Source: Farysia itapuensis (Eukaryota > Basidiomycota > Ustilaginomycetes > Ustilaginales > Ustilaginaceae). Taken from it: a stretch of DNA of 64,000 nt. A model generated the notes under the pieces. The model had not been told where the DNA came from. It ran no database searches and saw only the letters and a program-made list of their open reading frames with translations. Position numbers and translations under genes: made by a program. The DNA is taken from NCBI GenBank assembly GCA_023212645.1, contig JALBYC010000005.1, positions 310,001-374,000 of the forward strand, in the 5' to 3' direction. Positions 48,501-58,332 of this stretch are shown one piece after another; within the stretch, counting starts at the first letter, position 1; each line of letters starts with the position of its first letter.

Positions 48501-50855
48501 GAAGACCGAACGTTGAAGCAAGGCGTCCTGCGCAGAGATATGTGGGCTTGCCTGGTAGCTGGCGGTGACGGGCGATGAAGGCGTTTGAGCCAAGCCAATA
48601 CTCTTGGCAATACAGTCCATAACTTCGTTCTTGATGTCGAACTGCGAAAGGCCGATGTTGGAGAAGAAACCTTCATCGTCCACTTCTGAGTCGTGAAAGC
48701 TGTCTGCGCGAAAGCGAGCTTGCTTCATTCCACCACCACCTGAATTAGCAGAAACAGGGCTGAGCACAGAGTGCTCATCGATCGGATGCGGTATGGGTCC
48801 CATGAAGGGCTCTAGCTTGGAAACAGTCCTGGGCTTGGCGCGTGGAGTTGGTTGAGCAGAGTGCAGGTCGGTTCGCCAGCCTCCCTCGCTAGGTCCGGCC
48901 ATGCTCAGCAAGTCGCCAGGACCGACCATGGTACGAGCCACTGGGGTTTTGAGGGGAGGATCCGGGTGGCCCCATGGAGTTTTGGTATCCAGCCTCGGCG
49001 GCTGGGCTTTGCCGCGTTTCGCTGCCGACTTGTCCCTTGACGGGCTCTTGTCGATTGTACTGTCTTTGCTTCCCCTCCTGCTTTGACCCTGCACAGGTGT
49101 AGTGCTGCGATTGTTGACAGTCGTCCAATCCTGGAAGTTGCGGAAGTAGTCGTCGTCCTTGTACAAGGAAGGCTCGCGCTTCATCTTTGGCTGTGGCGAG
49201 AATCTCTGGCGAAGCTTGTCCATACCACCCCTCTCGTAGAATTCTGACGGTAGAGGGTAGCAAGCAAGGTCGTTGATGGACTTTTCAGTGCGCATGACTT
49301 CTTTGGTGAGGCCAAGATATGTGTGAGCGGTGTGGAACGTGACACGCGACAGTCGGGACAGAATCACTTGAACAATGTGTGCGGCTGCGTTGGGAAACTT
49401 TTTGGTAAGACGTTTGAATGCTTCAGCAGGTATGACGGCCAGAGTAGTGTCGACTGTGGCTCTTGCGACAGTACCGGCACCTTGCCTGTGCGAGGTTTGC
49501 GCATGATGAGCATTCATGCTGCTCATTGCACTTAGAATAGAGCCAGGGGTCGCTGGTCCGCCTTCGTACGCGGAAGGAGTCCGACCAGGAAAGTAGGAGG
49601 ACGACGCAGCATTGGCCATTGAGCCCAAAGCCACAGGCGAGGCAAAGTGCGGGAACGGAGCAGTGGCCTGTGCTGGTGGCATTTGCAGGTCGGGCGCGTG
49701 GCCAAGATGTGCTGATATGTCATCGGATTCTGTGGGATCTACAATGGTGCTGGTATCGCCATCCTGAATGGTGACAGAGCCCGCGGACGAGTTAGTTCTC
49801 GACCGTGCATCTGAAGCTGCTCTGGAATTTCGAGCGGTGCTGGCGGAGGATCCGAGCCGCTCGATAGCGCCTTCGGTGGACATGGAAGCGGGTACGTTGC
49901 GCAGAGTGGCTGCGTTGAGTTGAAGCTGAGCGGCTTGGGAGGGCGGATTGAATGCAGACATGTATGGAGAGGTTGTCGCGCTGAGACTTTCTGCGCCAGG
50001 CGTGTCTCGTTTGTATCGCTGAGTGGGCGGAGGCTGGGAAAACATGGATTGATGGCCGTCGTGAGAGGCGGACCCGCGAGAATCCTGTTCTTCAAAGCCA
50101 AGCTTGATGTCTTCCGTGAAAAGGCTCAGTATGGTGAAGAGACTGCTCAGGGTGCCACCGCTCTCAACCTCATTGAGTAATTGATACCCATTGTCGTCTT
50201 CGTCTTCGATGGTGTCCATAGCGCCAACGCCGGAGGCAGCAGAGGGAAGAGGAGCATACACCTGCACATGACCATCGATTACGATATAAAACGAAAAGTC
50301 AGAGTCCAGGGAAAGGCTGTCTCCAGCTACCAGACGGCGTGTCTGCAGATGACGAGCGAGTTCGTGAAAGACGGGCTTTTCGAGAAAGCCAAAGATGCGA
50401 ATGGCCTGCAGGAAGTCGTCGAGGTAGTTGTGAAAGCTGCCGCGATCGTTGTCTCCGCCTGCAGAAGCCACGTCTGGGTTGAGATTGAAGCCTTCATCCT
50501 TTGTGAGAGGAACCTCACGCAAGCGCTCATACTTGTTGAGATGGCGGTATCGAAGCCAGACAAAGGCGCAGACGACAGAGCCAACGAAGAGTAAAGCAAG
50601 GGAAGCAAAGTTGAGCTGCAGAGTGAGACTGTAATGGAGAACAGTATAGACAGCGCTCGGGATAGTGATGGAAAAGAAGGTGACCAACACTCGCAACAGA
50701 TTGAGTGAAGCTAACACCACCCTCAGCAGTCCGTCGATGAGGGCAAGAAGCGGATTCCGCTCGTCAGCATAAGTGCCAGCGGTACTGCTAGGGACACTCG
50801 TCGCAACTACCGCGCTGACGAGTGACTCGGAGGCCTCTGCGATCTCTTCAGACAT
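45510..50855 (-). CDS. NTE1: Lysophospholipase NTE1 (neuropathy target esterase homologue)
   Basis: NTE1 is an ER-membrane serine esterase that deacylates phosphatidylcholine to glycerophosphocholine. From the first ATG at 50855 the product is 1781 aa. Hydrophobic segments lie near residues 38-105. Cyclic-nucleotide-binding-like domains follow: a split first one (residues about 170-480, interrupted by Ser/Gln-rich sequence), one near ENEIEIKFFPAGSTLVKAG and one near QVIYREHDASDSFFIV. The C-terminal patatin domain has the oxyanion loop GLVLGGGGARGCAHLG (about 1470), the nucleophile motif GTSIG (about 1498) and the catalytic Asp in DGGYVDNLPV (about 1620). The extra residues compared with yeast (1679 aa) are in low-complexity linkers. 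The upstream frame has only a TTG start. It borders the mobile-element island on its 3' side. Confidence 0.96.
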   Translation of the reverse strand: MSEEIAEASESLVSAVVATSVPSSTAGTYADERNPLLALIDGLLRVVLASLNLLRVLVTFFSITIPSAVYTVLHYSLTLQLNFASLALLFVGSVVCAFVWLRYRHLNKYERLREVPLTKDEGFNLNPDVASAGGDNDRGSFHNYLDDFLQAIRIFGFLEKPVFHELARHLQTRRLVAGDSLSLDSDFSFYIVIDGHVQVYAPLPSAASGVGAMDTIEDEDDNGYQLLNEVESGGTLSSLFTILSLFTEDIKLGFEEQDSRGSASHDGHQSMFSQPPPTQRYKRDTPGAESLSATTSPYMSAFNPPSQAAQLQLNAATLRNVPASMSTEGAIERLGSSASTARNSRAASDARSRTNSSAGSVTIQDGDTSTIVDPTESDDISAHLGHAPDLQMPPAQATAPFPHFASPVALGSMANAASSSYFPGRTPSAYEGGPATPGSILSAMSSMNAHHAQTSHRQGAGTVARATVDTTLAVIPAEAFKRLTKKFPNAAAHIVQVILSRLSRVTFHTAHTYLGLTKEVMRTEKSINDLACYPLPSEFYERGGMDKLRQRFSPQPKMKREPSLYKDDDYFRNFQDWTTVNNRSTTPVQGQSRRGSKDSTIDKSPSRDKSAAKRGKAQPPRLDTKTPWGHPDPPLKTPVARTMVGPGDLLSMAGPSEGGWRTDLHSAQPTPRAKPRTVSKLEPFMGPIPHPIDEHSVLSPVSANSGGGGMKQARFRADSFHDSEVDDEGFFSNIGLSQFDIKNEVMDCIAKSIGLAQTPSSPVTASYQASPHISAQDALLQRSVFKSAFSSLSMLDAAMAEEESSATGTNSSMAGLGPSAFHHSDFENEIEIKFFPAGSTLVKAGETKAGLFYVIDGFLDVLLSADANELEENDGKRPNLSSSASSAKHRRKPKEGINTSNGTSGHSKDDTNASSRTIRRPESSHLDEEVKRSQRKDSDATSTGRRSRGRDNSVLSGGSTSRRPSESTRVGNALDGTGGGSQSKRASADLSRKTSAVIDERLSDVQSASRPRLFKQPLPDFAHGSSRAKEEKRSIFSVGRGGIAGYLSSLLDTSSFVDIKAKTDVYVGFLPAHALDRIMEKRPIVLLTLSKRLLSLLPPLILHIDSSLDWQQVNAGQVIYREHDASDSFFIVINGRLRAITERDNGIEVHNEYGQGDSVGELDVITNSRRRTTLHAIRDSELAKMPSTLFNAISVRHPAITIQISRIIARRVRRELIRSKQEGAALRTPIPGLPDLGRNNLNLKTVAIVPVTRQVPIVDFAAKLQQAFDDTIGGPTIFLDQSSVMRVLGRHAFSRMGKLKLANWLADLEQRYRLVLYIVDTPVSSTWSQTSIRQADCVLMVGFGDDPTIGEYERLLMSVKTTARKELVLLHPERSVPPGSTREWLKSRPWLHAHHHVEMPGITRSHTASSQLSETDPKAVQALKNLKQKLETSLQRYRKFKAPLAVPGRPHHASDFARLARRLCGKSIGLVLGGGGARGCAHLGVIRALEERSIPIDMIGGTSIGSFVGGLYAREAELVSTFGRAKRFAGRMASLWRFASDLTYPVVSYTTGHEFNRGIFKAIQDTHIEDMWIPFFCNTTNITWSRMEVHTSGYAWRYIRGSMTLAGLIPPLVDDGNMLVDGGYVDNLPVTVMLAMGARSVFAVDVGSIDDTSPRAYGDTLSGWWVLINRWNPWSDAANIPSIPDIQGRLTYVSSVKTLEEAKKIKGCFYMRMPVEEFGTLSFGKFDEIHAKGYNAAADLLNGWDKDGTLPSGIERDPNEDENGAIRRRRKMGFSARRNSV

Positions 50856-52021
50856 CTCCAACGATGATGGACGGCAAGGAAGGACGCGCACGGTGGCCTT
50901 TTTTCTCGCACACAAAGAAAGAAGGGTCCAGTTGAAGCTTTATTTCAAAGAAACAGATCGGGAACGATCGGACCGATCCAAGCGCCGGCGCGCCGACTAG
51001 CTTTCGGGGGAACTGTCAGATCCATGAAATTGGCGTCTGTATGCGACGTATGCGCGTATGCGAGGTGCTTGTTTGCCGATAATCGTGCGAGCGAGGAGGA
51101 CCCAAAAGGCGGGAATCCGAAAATGTCAAAATGGGCAGAGACCTGTATCCGATCCAGGAAGACGCGCCGCGAGGATCGGCAGCGAACTTGTGGAACCTGT
51201 ACCCGTATATAGCGCGTCATGGGTCCATAATGCAAGGGGCAGAGGTTCGAGCATGACACACGTCTGACCTGTCGGTGGCTAAAGTCCAGTCACCCAGAGC
51301 ACGGGCTGAGCCTCACCTACTGCGAGCTGCAGGGTGATCGAACACACCCCTACCACAGCATTTACAGGCAGAGCGGGCTTTTTTTCTTTTCTTTTCGTTT
51401 CCAAATACAGTTACAGTTGTTACACACATGGCGTTGAGGCGGACCCTATCTCTGAAAGGGACAGTGGCATAGTGCCTGCGGAAAAGGACGAGTTAGGTTA
51501 AATTTTCAGTGAACCCTGTATTTGAGTTTGCGGCGTGCCCTCTGCTCTATCGCCTGTGGCATAGGGCGATCTGAGAGGCGAGAGCTCTAGGCTCCGTCAT
51601 CACTTCCAACGACATTTCCTTCCACCGCAATCGCGACCATCGAACGCCCATCCCTAGCACGGGGGTGTAGATACACTTACACCTGACCCTGCACTGGGTC
51701 TGTCGTGTTGCGCCTCCCCCTTGCTGATCAGACGCAGTCGTCCACTCTGCGTTTTCGACGGTACTTGCATCAATCCCGCCGCTCCAGACCCTGTTTTTGC
51801 TCCCTACCACCGTCCGACGAAACCATCATAACGACGTTGCTGCTGCACCAACAACGACCGCTTGACACTAGCCTAGATCTGTACAGCCTGTTGCACTTGT
51901 TCAACGCCCTGCTCAAACACGCACGTCTTTTTTTCTTAGAGGCAGGCTCAATCATAGACAGAAGGTAATCTCTTCTGCCTTTGCACATCATCAGCTTTGA
52001 TCTTGTGCTCGTCCTTTGTTT
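50856..52021. other. Long divergent intergenic region NTE1 / zinc-finger gene
   Basis: These 1166 bp form the longest gene-free stretch outside the mobile-element island. It includes repeated TATGCG units at about 51045-51063 (three within about 20 bp), a T/C tract at 51379-51402, and a 6-bp hairpin ATCGCC/GGCGAT at about 51550-51572. A long regulatory region and long 5'UTR are common for fungal transcription-factor genes. No coding sequence was recognised. Confidence 0.45.
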
Positions 52022-54079
52022 ATGGCGTTTGGCCTGAACTCTACTGGAGGCTTCGTTTCTTTGCTCAACGATCGTTCTCCCCAACCGATCGCGACCGACA
52101 GCTCTCTTGCGCCGCTGTCTTCTCCTCGCTCTTTGTCCTACTATCGCGAAGCCATGTCCAGTGCGTCGACCGACTTTCTATCCTCATCGACTGAATCGCT
52201 CTCACGCAGTGGCGATCGCTCTACCGCTTCAACTTCGCCCCCCACTTCCGTCGACCATTCATACGACTCACGCAGTCACAAACAACGCGAAGCCATCCGA
52301 TTGCCTCGCATCGAAGTGCCAGAAGAGTTTGGACCTGCACGACACTCTCTTCAGAGCCACAAATTTTTTCGTGGCAACCATATTTCGGCCTCGCCAAAGC
52401 CTATGAGCACGCATCCACGTGACTCTCTTCCACCTTCTGTCACCGGTACTTTTCCTCCCGGACAGTGGGATCGCGCTGGCCCTTACCTTCAACCGAGCGA
52501 CTACAGTCGTCGATCTTCAAGCAGCAGCTCAGAAAGTCTGCACCCGTTTGATCGCCCCACTCCCTACGCAGACATGTCGGGGGAGCACAATGGGCTCGCA
52601 AAGCCTTCCTCCAAGGACAGCAGCTCCAGTGCAATCACTGTTGGCGGCAAGAAACGTTATCGCTGTCAGCATCCTGGATGCGACAAGACGTTTTCCACCA
52701 GTGGCCATGCCGCCCGTCATAATCGCATCCACACTGGTCAGAAGCCTTATCGCTGCACCTTCCCCGGCTGCAAAGCTCGCTTCTCGCGACAGGACAATAG
52801 TCTGCAGCACTACCGTACCCACATCCTTCATCCAAAGGGTCGAGCTTCCCAATCCGTCCTTGCACGCGACGCCGCTGCTCAGCTCGACCTGAACCACAAC
52901 GATATGGACGCGGTGGATGCCGAAGCCGAGGCAAAAGCAGAACTCGGTCGACGCGCCCTCGAGGATGGCACCGCTATCGCTGTTGTGCACGACGTCAAAG
53001 ACCAGCACGGCCGCAAAAAGGGCGAAACAGTGGAGCGGATGGTGGGAATGCCCAGGGGCCGAAATGACTCGCTGCGTTCCGGCATACTGGAAGATGAACG
53101 GAGTTCTTCGCCCTCATCTCCTGACGACGGTCGCATTGATCGTCAGAATAGTCTACCGGGTGCTCCGCTGGAAGGAGCCCAGTTTGAACCCACGTCCGAC
53201 TACTGGACCTCGCAAATTACGCGACAAGGTCGTCTCTCACTTCCACATCCGCAAGCTGTCTACGATCCTCGGTATCAGAACCCTGCGCCCCCAGCACCCT
53301 ACGGCCGCGATGCCATGTACCCGTCTACCGCCGCTGCGCCTGGTTGGCTACAAGCACAAGCCGGCTTCATCGATCCTCGTTTCAGTTCTGCTCACTCACG
53401 ACCAGCCACCGCTTCACCATCCCGACGCGACGTGCCTGACGCCATGGGTCGAGCGACTTCCGCCATCCTGGATCCAGACCTGAGCATGGAAGGACCTAGA
53501 CCTCCCCGCGCGGACGATCGCGGCTTCGCGGTCAAGTACGAAGGCGAGGCGGTAGACGAGCCTCGAAGAAGCGTTTCGACCAGCAGCAGCCACCGAGACA
53601 GTGGACGGACGATGCCTGCCCCGCCGTCTGCACTGAGTATGCCGTCTCCTTCCGTCAACCGACCTACTTCCACACACGTTACTTCAGCGCCGGGCTCTGT
53701 GGTCGCCTCTGCACGATCCTCGCAAAGCCCCAAATCCAGTCCGACGTCGAGCGTGTACTCAGTCCCTGAAGGTATTGCCGCGTCTGCGCTCGACAAGCTC
53801 AGTGCAACAGCTGGTGCATCACCGGCCTCTTCGTCCCTCTCCACGCGTGGGCGAAGGATGGGCAACGGTGCTTCTGCGCACTCTGCGGTTGCGTATCAAC
53901 ATCCTTACAGTTCCGACCGCTCTACGAACCACAACAAGTCGCTTCCGCCCATCTCGTCAGCTCGCGACTGGAGCGATGACGCTACTGTCGATCGCAAGCC
54001 AGCATCGAATCTCCGCAGCGGCGGGCTCGACCCCAAAATCACCTTACCTCCGCTCAACCCCGTCACCCGACGGTGGTAG
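52022..54079 (+). CDS. C2H2 zinc-finger transcription factor, NRG1-like (685 aa)
   Basis: Two adjacent C2H2 fingers occupy residues about 212-266. The first is CQHPGCDKTFSTSGHAARHNRIH and the second CTFPGCKARFSRQDNSLQHYRTH, split by the usual TGQKPYR linker. The recognition-helix sequences TSGHxARHNRIHTG and RFSRQDNxLQHYRTH are typical of fungal Nrg1/Mig-type repressors. Everything else is Ser/Pro/Arg-rich and disordered, with a charged stretch after the fingers (residues about 290-350). Such factors repress carbon-, pH- or stress-regulated genes; the target here is unknown. The first ATG is at 52022; the frame before it begins with TTG. The gene is intronless and divergent from NTE1. Confidence 0.88.
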   Translation: MAFGLNSTGGFVSLLNDRSPQPIATDSSLAPLSSPRSLSYYREAMSSASTDFLSSSTESLSRSGDRSTASTSPPTSVDHSYDSRSHKQREAIRLPRIEVPEEFGPARHSLQSHKFFRGNHISASPKPMSTHPRDSLPPSVTGTFPPGQWDRAGPYLQPSDYSRRSSSSSSESLHPFDRPTPYADMSGEHNGLAKPSSKDSSSSAITVGGKKRYRCQHPGCDKTFSTSGHAARHNRIHTGQKPYRCTFPGCKARFSRQDNSLQHYRTHILHPKGRASQSVLARDAAAQLDLNHNDMDAVDAEAEAKAELGRRALEDGTAIAVVHDVKDQHGRKKGETVERMVGMPRGRNDSLRSGILEDERSSSPSSPDDGRIDRQNSLPGAPLEGAQFEPTSDYWTSQITRQGRLSLPHPQAVYDPRYQNPAPPAPYGRDAMYPSTAAAPGWLQAQAGFIDPRFSSAHSRPATASPSRRDVPDAMGRATSAILDPDLSMEGPRPPRADDRGFAVKYEGEAVDEPRRSVSTSSSHRDSGRTMPAPPSALSMPSPSVNRPTSTHVTSAPGSVVASARSSQSPKSSPTSSVYSVPEGIAASALDKLSATAGASPASSSLSTRGRRMGNGASAHSAVAYQHPYSSDRSTNHNKSLPPISSARDWSDDATVDRKPASNLRSGGLDPKITLPPLNPVTRRW

Positions 54080-54538
54080 CTGCGCTCACAGCGCTTTTCT
54101 CCCCTCAAAAGACAACTCCGCAATGAGAACAGAATCCGCCCCTCTTCTGACTCTGACCATTGCGTTGCTTGCGGATAGCAGGAGGCTGCTTTCCGCATTC
54201 TCGTCAACCATCCTTTGCTTCACCTTTGTCTCCCCATTTCGTCTTCTCGATGCGGCCATCCGAGAATCCAGTTACCCCTTTCCCTTGCTGTACTTTTCAA
54301 TCCCCTTTTCTGCTCTGGAAATCGAGACTTAGAAGTAGTTCACTTGCGTTGCTGTTGAGTTGTGTTTTGGTACTATTTTTGTGTGCGTGGAGGCTGTCAA
54401 AAAGGGATGGTGTCAGCAACGCGTGGGCGATCCGGCGATTTTACCGGAGAGAGTGTTGCTTCTCTCTTGGATGGATGTTGGCCGAGCTAGAGCCAACGTC
54501 CACGCACCACAAGCACCACCAGAAGAGACGATTCACAG
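54080..54538. other. Intergenic region before the aminotransferase gene
   Basis: These 459 bp contain the 3'UTR of the zinc-finger gene and the promoter of the next gene. A long frame is open through the end of it and into the aminotransferase, but the part before 54539 does not resemble the enzyme. No element was recognised. Confidence 0.45.
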
Positions 54539-56033
54539 ATGGCTTCAATTCAGGTGGACAAAGTGCGCACGCTATTCCCAGCACTGGCACAGGCTGATGG
54601 AGCAGCGAAGCCGTACAGTGAGTAGCAGAGCTGTGCAGAGCATCGTTTCGGGGCTCATGACTGATGAATGTGGTGCAGTCTTTGCGGAGAACGCCGGTGG
54701 TTCGCAGGTGCTCGCATCTGTTGCCGATGCGATATCGTCGTACTTGGTGTCGACCAACGTGCAGATGGCCAACTACTCGCTAGCGAAACGAGCCGAAGAA
54801 CGGGTCGCCATGGGGACGAATGCAGCTGCTGTACTCCTTGGGGCGCAGACTTCGCAAGAAGTGTTGATTGGGCAGTCGGCGACTCAACTGACATTCAGTC
54901 TGAGTCTCATGTTGGAGCGCCGCGTGCTTGCTGATCGTGCAGCGGGGGCTTCTGCAGAAACGTGGCAGCAAGGGGACGAGTTTATCGTGGCCGACGCCGA
55001 TCATGAAACCAACCGAGGAGCGTGGATCAACTTGGCCAAGCGTCTTGGTCTCGTCGTCAAGCCATGGCCTGTAACACAGATTGACAGCACACGCCCCAAC
55101 CCATACGCCGTGACACTAGACCCAGAGGTATTGGCCAAGATCGTGACGCCCAAGACCAAGCTGGTGGCGTTTACAGCATGTTCCAATCTGCTCGGCGCCT
55201 TCACTGATATCGCTGGTGCGGTGCAGGTGATTCGCAAGCAGGCACCACACGCCTTGATCTGCGTCGACTGTGTAGCGTTTGCACCGCATCGTCGACTGGA
55301 GCCGGTAAAGTGGGGGGTGGACGTCGCCTTTTTCAGCCTATACAAGACGTTTGGCGCCCACGTTGGCGCCATGTACGTTGCCCCACACGTCACTCGAGAC
55401 CAACTCGCACCGCTGAACCACTTTTTCCTGCAGGGCAAACCAGATGCAGGCATGTACCCTTATCAGAGCAGTTCGGTGCAGTACGAGCTCAACCACTCCA
55501 TCGCGCCCGTCGCGGACTACTTTGTCAGCCTCGCCGGTGGTTCAGTACAGGCTATTGACTGGAACCACGTCATGGGAAGACCTGGTACCTACGCCGGTGA
55601 AAGCCTGGCCAAAGTACCGCGCGAGCACGTCGACCAAGCCCTCACCGGCGCGTTCAGCGCAATCGCCACGCACGAGCAGCAGATTCTGGACGTACTCATC
55701 CCGTACTTGCTGAGCAAGTACGATGTAGGTGTGCGTATTGTTGGTCCAGAGTCGAGCTCAAGCGCAATTCGCGCCCCGACTGTCAGCTTCTGCATGGTCG
55801 ACCCAACTTCCAACACGCCCATCGAGAATGCTTGTGCCCGCATTCATGCCCTCCTCGTCGAATCTGGCGAAATAGGCGCCCAACAGGGCCACATGTATGC
55901 TCACGCCCTCATCTCCACCCTCCACCTCGACCTCACCGACGGCGTCATCCGTCTCAGCTTCGTACACTACAACTCCCTCGACGAAGTCAAACGCTGCACA
56001 ACCCTCCTCGACTCCTGCCTTTCCACCTTCTAG
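54539..56033 (+). CDS. Class V aminotransferase, cysteine desulfurase-like family (477 aa, 2 exons)
   Basis: This is a PLP-dependent fold-type I enzyme. Exon 1 is 54539..54617 and exon 2 is 54679..56033, with a 61-bp phase-1 intron (GTGAGT ... GTGCAG). The junction restores the family N-terminus (AAKPYIFAENAGGSQVL), where the unspliced frame does not. The product shows QSATQLTFSLSL, DADHETNRGAW, the PLP-binding Asp region in CVDCVAFAPHR, and the Schiff-base Lys in FFSLYKTFGAHVG (about residue 249). The C-terminus has IRLSFVHYNSLDEVKR. No cysteine corresponding to the active-site Cys loop of NifS/SufS proteins was identified, so it may act as an aminotransferase or lyase rather than a desulfurase. 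The substrate is unknown. No targeting signal is visible. Confidence 0.85.
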
Positions 56034-56125
56034 CCCCCGCCCCTCCCCGCCAACCTTCCTACGGGCGCAAGTGTAAAAATTAATCAATGCATTGTTCGAG
56101 TGTCGGTCTAGTTAACCAGAATGCG

Positions 56126-56142
56126 GTGTGTGTGTGTGTGTG
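56126..56142. repeat. GT microsatellite
   Basis: About eight GT dinucleotides lie between the convergent aminotransferase and KCH genes, 19 bp from the KCH stop codon. Confidence 0.85.
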
Positions 56143-56160
56143 GCGCACCGCCGCGTGGTT

Positions 56161-58332
56161 CTAGTATTTGTGCGTGCTGGAGGAGTGCTGGGTATGTGCA
56201 TGTGTCTGGGCGTGTGTGTAATGCTGTTGCTGCTGTTGGTGCTGGTGGTATTCGGCGGCGTCTTGTGCTGCGTAGTAGTCGTCCAATTCTTGCTGCGTCC
56301 ATTGACGGTCGTGATGGTAGTGGTGTGCCGGTTCTGTTTCGGCGTACTGCTGTTCGTAGCTGTAATTTGCGTGCTGCCCGTCGTTATCGTAGCCGTGGTG
56401 GTAGGTTGGTTGTTGACCATCGTGCGCGTGTCCTACTTGCTGTTGGTCGGGGTAGTAATGCTGGTCGTGCTGATCGGGCCAGTGTTCCTGCTGCTGCTGC
56501 TGGTGGTGGTGTTGGGTATCCTGGGGGGCACTGTAGTCGGTCATCATGTAGCTGTGTCGGCGATCGGCATTGACGACGGGCGAGTGGGACGAGGAATGCA
56601 GATACGCATCGTACAGGTCTTCGTAGTCTCCACCACCGCCAGCGCTCGGGTCGGGACTCGGTTGCTGCCCGCCCGCGTCTGGCGCATAGCGCGCACTACC
56701 ATGGTCGTCGACTTTCAAATGACGCTCACCCTCGTCGTACTGTGGCGCAGAGTCTGCGTGCTGGTGGTAGTACTCGTGTTGCTGGTCTGCGTATTGTTGC
56801 GATGGTGCGGACGCTTCAGCGACGTAAGCACGCTCGTGTTGGCTGGAATCTTGGCCGTGCTGACCGCGAACACGCTGTGCCTGCTGATACGGTGAGTTGT
56901 GAGCCGATCCCGGGCCGGCGATTTCGTAAGGCGGCGTGGGCGAAGGATATCGCTGCGAGTTGAACGAGGGCCGGTGCTGCATACCCGTTCGTGGCTCGAG
57001 CAACGACCGTTCACTACCGTTCTGTTGCGCATAGAGATCCTGAACATGTCCGCTTGACCCTGCGGCAACACGCTGAGCGTACAGCATGGGAGATGTGCCA
57101 ATGGGACCCATGTTGTCCATCAACATCTCCATCCGATCGCGGTCCGCCTCCCCTTCGCCGCCCGCATGACCTGCGTTGGAAACGAGGTGTGCCGAACTGC
57201 CGTAGTCGGTCTTGTCATAGCCCAAAGACGTAGCAGACGGGTTGTGTGCACCGTAAAACTGCGCTGGCCCCAGACCTGGAGACGTGTAGCCCGGCTGCGC
57301 GCCAAGATAGCCAGCAGGAGCTGTCGAGCTGCCAATGCTGGTGGAACGCTGCATAGCGCCGCCATTGAGCTTCTCTTCCCGTAGCAGCAGGTCGACGTCC
57401 ATCTTGGGTAGCGTCGGTTGGGGCATGGCACGCCCCACCACGTTGCCCCTCTTGTCCATGAGATGCGAAAAGTCACCGGCTGCTTCCTTGCGCGTGATTT
57501 CGGCAACTTTGGCAAGCCGTTGCTTCTTCTTGCGATGCACAAGCTCCGTGACACGCTTGTCGATCTTGTGACAGCAGTACTCTTTGAGATTGCCCTTGAT
57601 GTAGCAAAGCAAAGGAATGTACATCAGAGCGGCAATGATGAGCAAGATAACACTGCCTGCAAAGACGGCGACGGTGAAGAGCTGGGAAATAATCATGACG
57701 CCAGTCATGATGTTGCCCTCATAGTAGTCGTAAGGATTCGTGCTCCATTTGGCAAATGATCCAAGACCGTACAGCGTGAAGAAGTTGATAATCTGTCTTG
57801 GCCCGTCTGCAACGAGAAGCCGCTTCCAGCCCTTGAAGGTGAAGAAGATGAAGAAAGCCAACTCATCTTTCTTCTTTTTGCTGTCATTGATCTGGCTGAA
57901 GAAGCAAAAGTGGTCGTAGCTGCGTAGTGAGTAGTAATTGTTGGCCATGACGTTGGTGTACGCGTAACTAATGTCACGACTTTTAACAATGGCGCGAGAT
58001 TTGTGTGCTTCGTAGGCGAGAAGTAGGAAGGAGAAGATGATGCAGCCTGTAAAGATCCAGCGGCCATAGGAGATGGGCACGCGAAAGTTGTTATCAGGGT
58101 CGTTCTGGACCTTGTCGTACAGACTGCCGCTGAAATGGCCAAAGGCAAGTAGGGTGATAGCTGTGTAGATGTCGGCAACGTATACTGCAAACGACTTTAT
58201 GACCATGAGAAAGAGGAACGTGTATTTGATCTGCTGGAACCAGCCGCTGTCTCGAAAGTCGCGCACATCGATAAAGTCAAACTTGTGATCTGGCACCTCC
58301 TCGCGCTTCCAGTGCGCCGAACCACAGCACAT
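56161..58332 (-). CDS. KCH-family fungal potassium channel protein (723 aa)
   Basis: The N-terminal 300 residues match the fungal Kch1/Kch2 (Prm6) family of plasma-membrane proteins that mediate low-affinity potassium uptake and activate calcium influx during mating or ER-stress responses. Visible features are the start MCCGSAHWKREEVPDHKFDF cut to its key HKFDFIDV motif, then FLMVIKSFAVYVADIYTAI, GRWIFTGCIIFSFLLLAYE, YNHFCFF-like YDHFCFFSQI, and two further hydrophobic segments (IIFF-type INFFTLYGLG; VAVFAGSVILLIIAALMYI). The CYIKGNLKEYCCHKIDKR segment is basic and Cys-rich and likely cytosolic. The remaining 420 residues are a low-complexity Gln/His/Tyr-rich tail that is longer than in yeast. 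The ATG at 58332 starts directly with the conserved part. The opposite strand of the tail is open by chance. Confidence 0.88.
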   Translation of the reverse strand: MCCGSAHWKREEVPDHKFDFIDVRDFRDSGWFQQIKYTFLFLMVIKSFAVYVADIYTAITLLAFGHFSGSLYDKVQNDPDNNFRVPISYGRWIFTGCIIFSFLLLAYEAHKSRAIVKSRDISYAYTNVMANNYYSLRSYDHFCFFSQINDSKKKKDELAFFIFFTFKGWKRLLVADGPRQIINFFTLYGLGSFAKWSTNPYDYYEGNIMTGVMIISQLFTVAVFAGSVILLIIAALMYIPLLCYIKGNLKEYCCHKIDKRVTELVHRKKKQRLAKVAEITRKEAAGDFSHLMDKRGNVVGRAMPQPTLPKMDVDLLLREEKLNGGAMQRSTSIGSSTAPAGYLGAQPGYTSPGLGPAQFYGAHNPSATSLGYDKTDYGSSAHLVSNAGHAGGEGEADRDRMEMLMDNMGPIGTSPMLYAQRVAAGSSGHVQDLYAQQNGSERSLLEPRTGMQHRPSFNSQRYPSPTPPYEIAGPGSAHNSPYQQAQRVRGQHGQDSSQHERAYVAEASAPSQQYADQQHEYYHQHADSAPQYDEGERHLKVDDHGSARYAPDAGGQQPSPDPSAGGGGDYEDLYDAYLHSSSHSPVVNADRRHSYMMTDYSAPQDTQHHHQQQQQEHWPDQHDQHYYPDQQQVGHAHDGQQPTYHHGYDNDGQHANYSYEQQYAETEPAHHYHHDRQWTQQELDDYYAAQDAAEYHQHQQQQQHYTHAQTHAHTQHSSSTHKY

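Noticed and set aside
51225..51260. GGTTCGAG resembling a tRNA B box
   Set aside because: No matching A box or acceptor stem could be formed around it.
54360..54538. Long upstream part of the aminotransferase frame
   Set aside because: The sequence is unlike the enzyme, and a GT-AG intron at 54618-54678 gives a better N-terminus from the ATG at 54539.
56128..56895. 255-codon hydrophobic plus-strand frame
   Set aside because: It is the complement of the Gln/His-repeat tail of the KCH gene: CAG/CAC repeats read in reverse give Val/Leu runs that imitate membrane segments.
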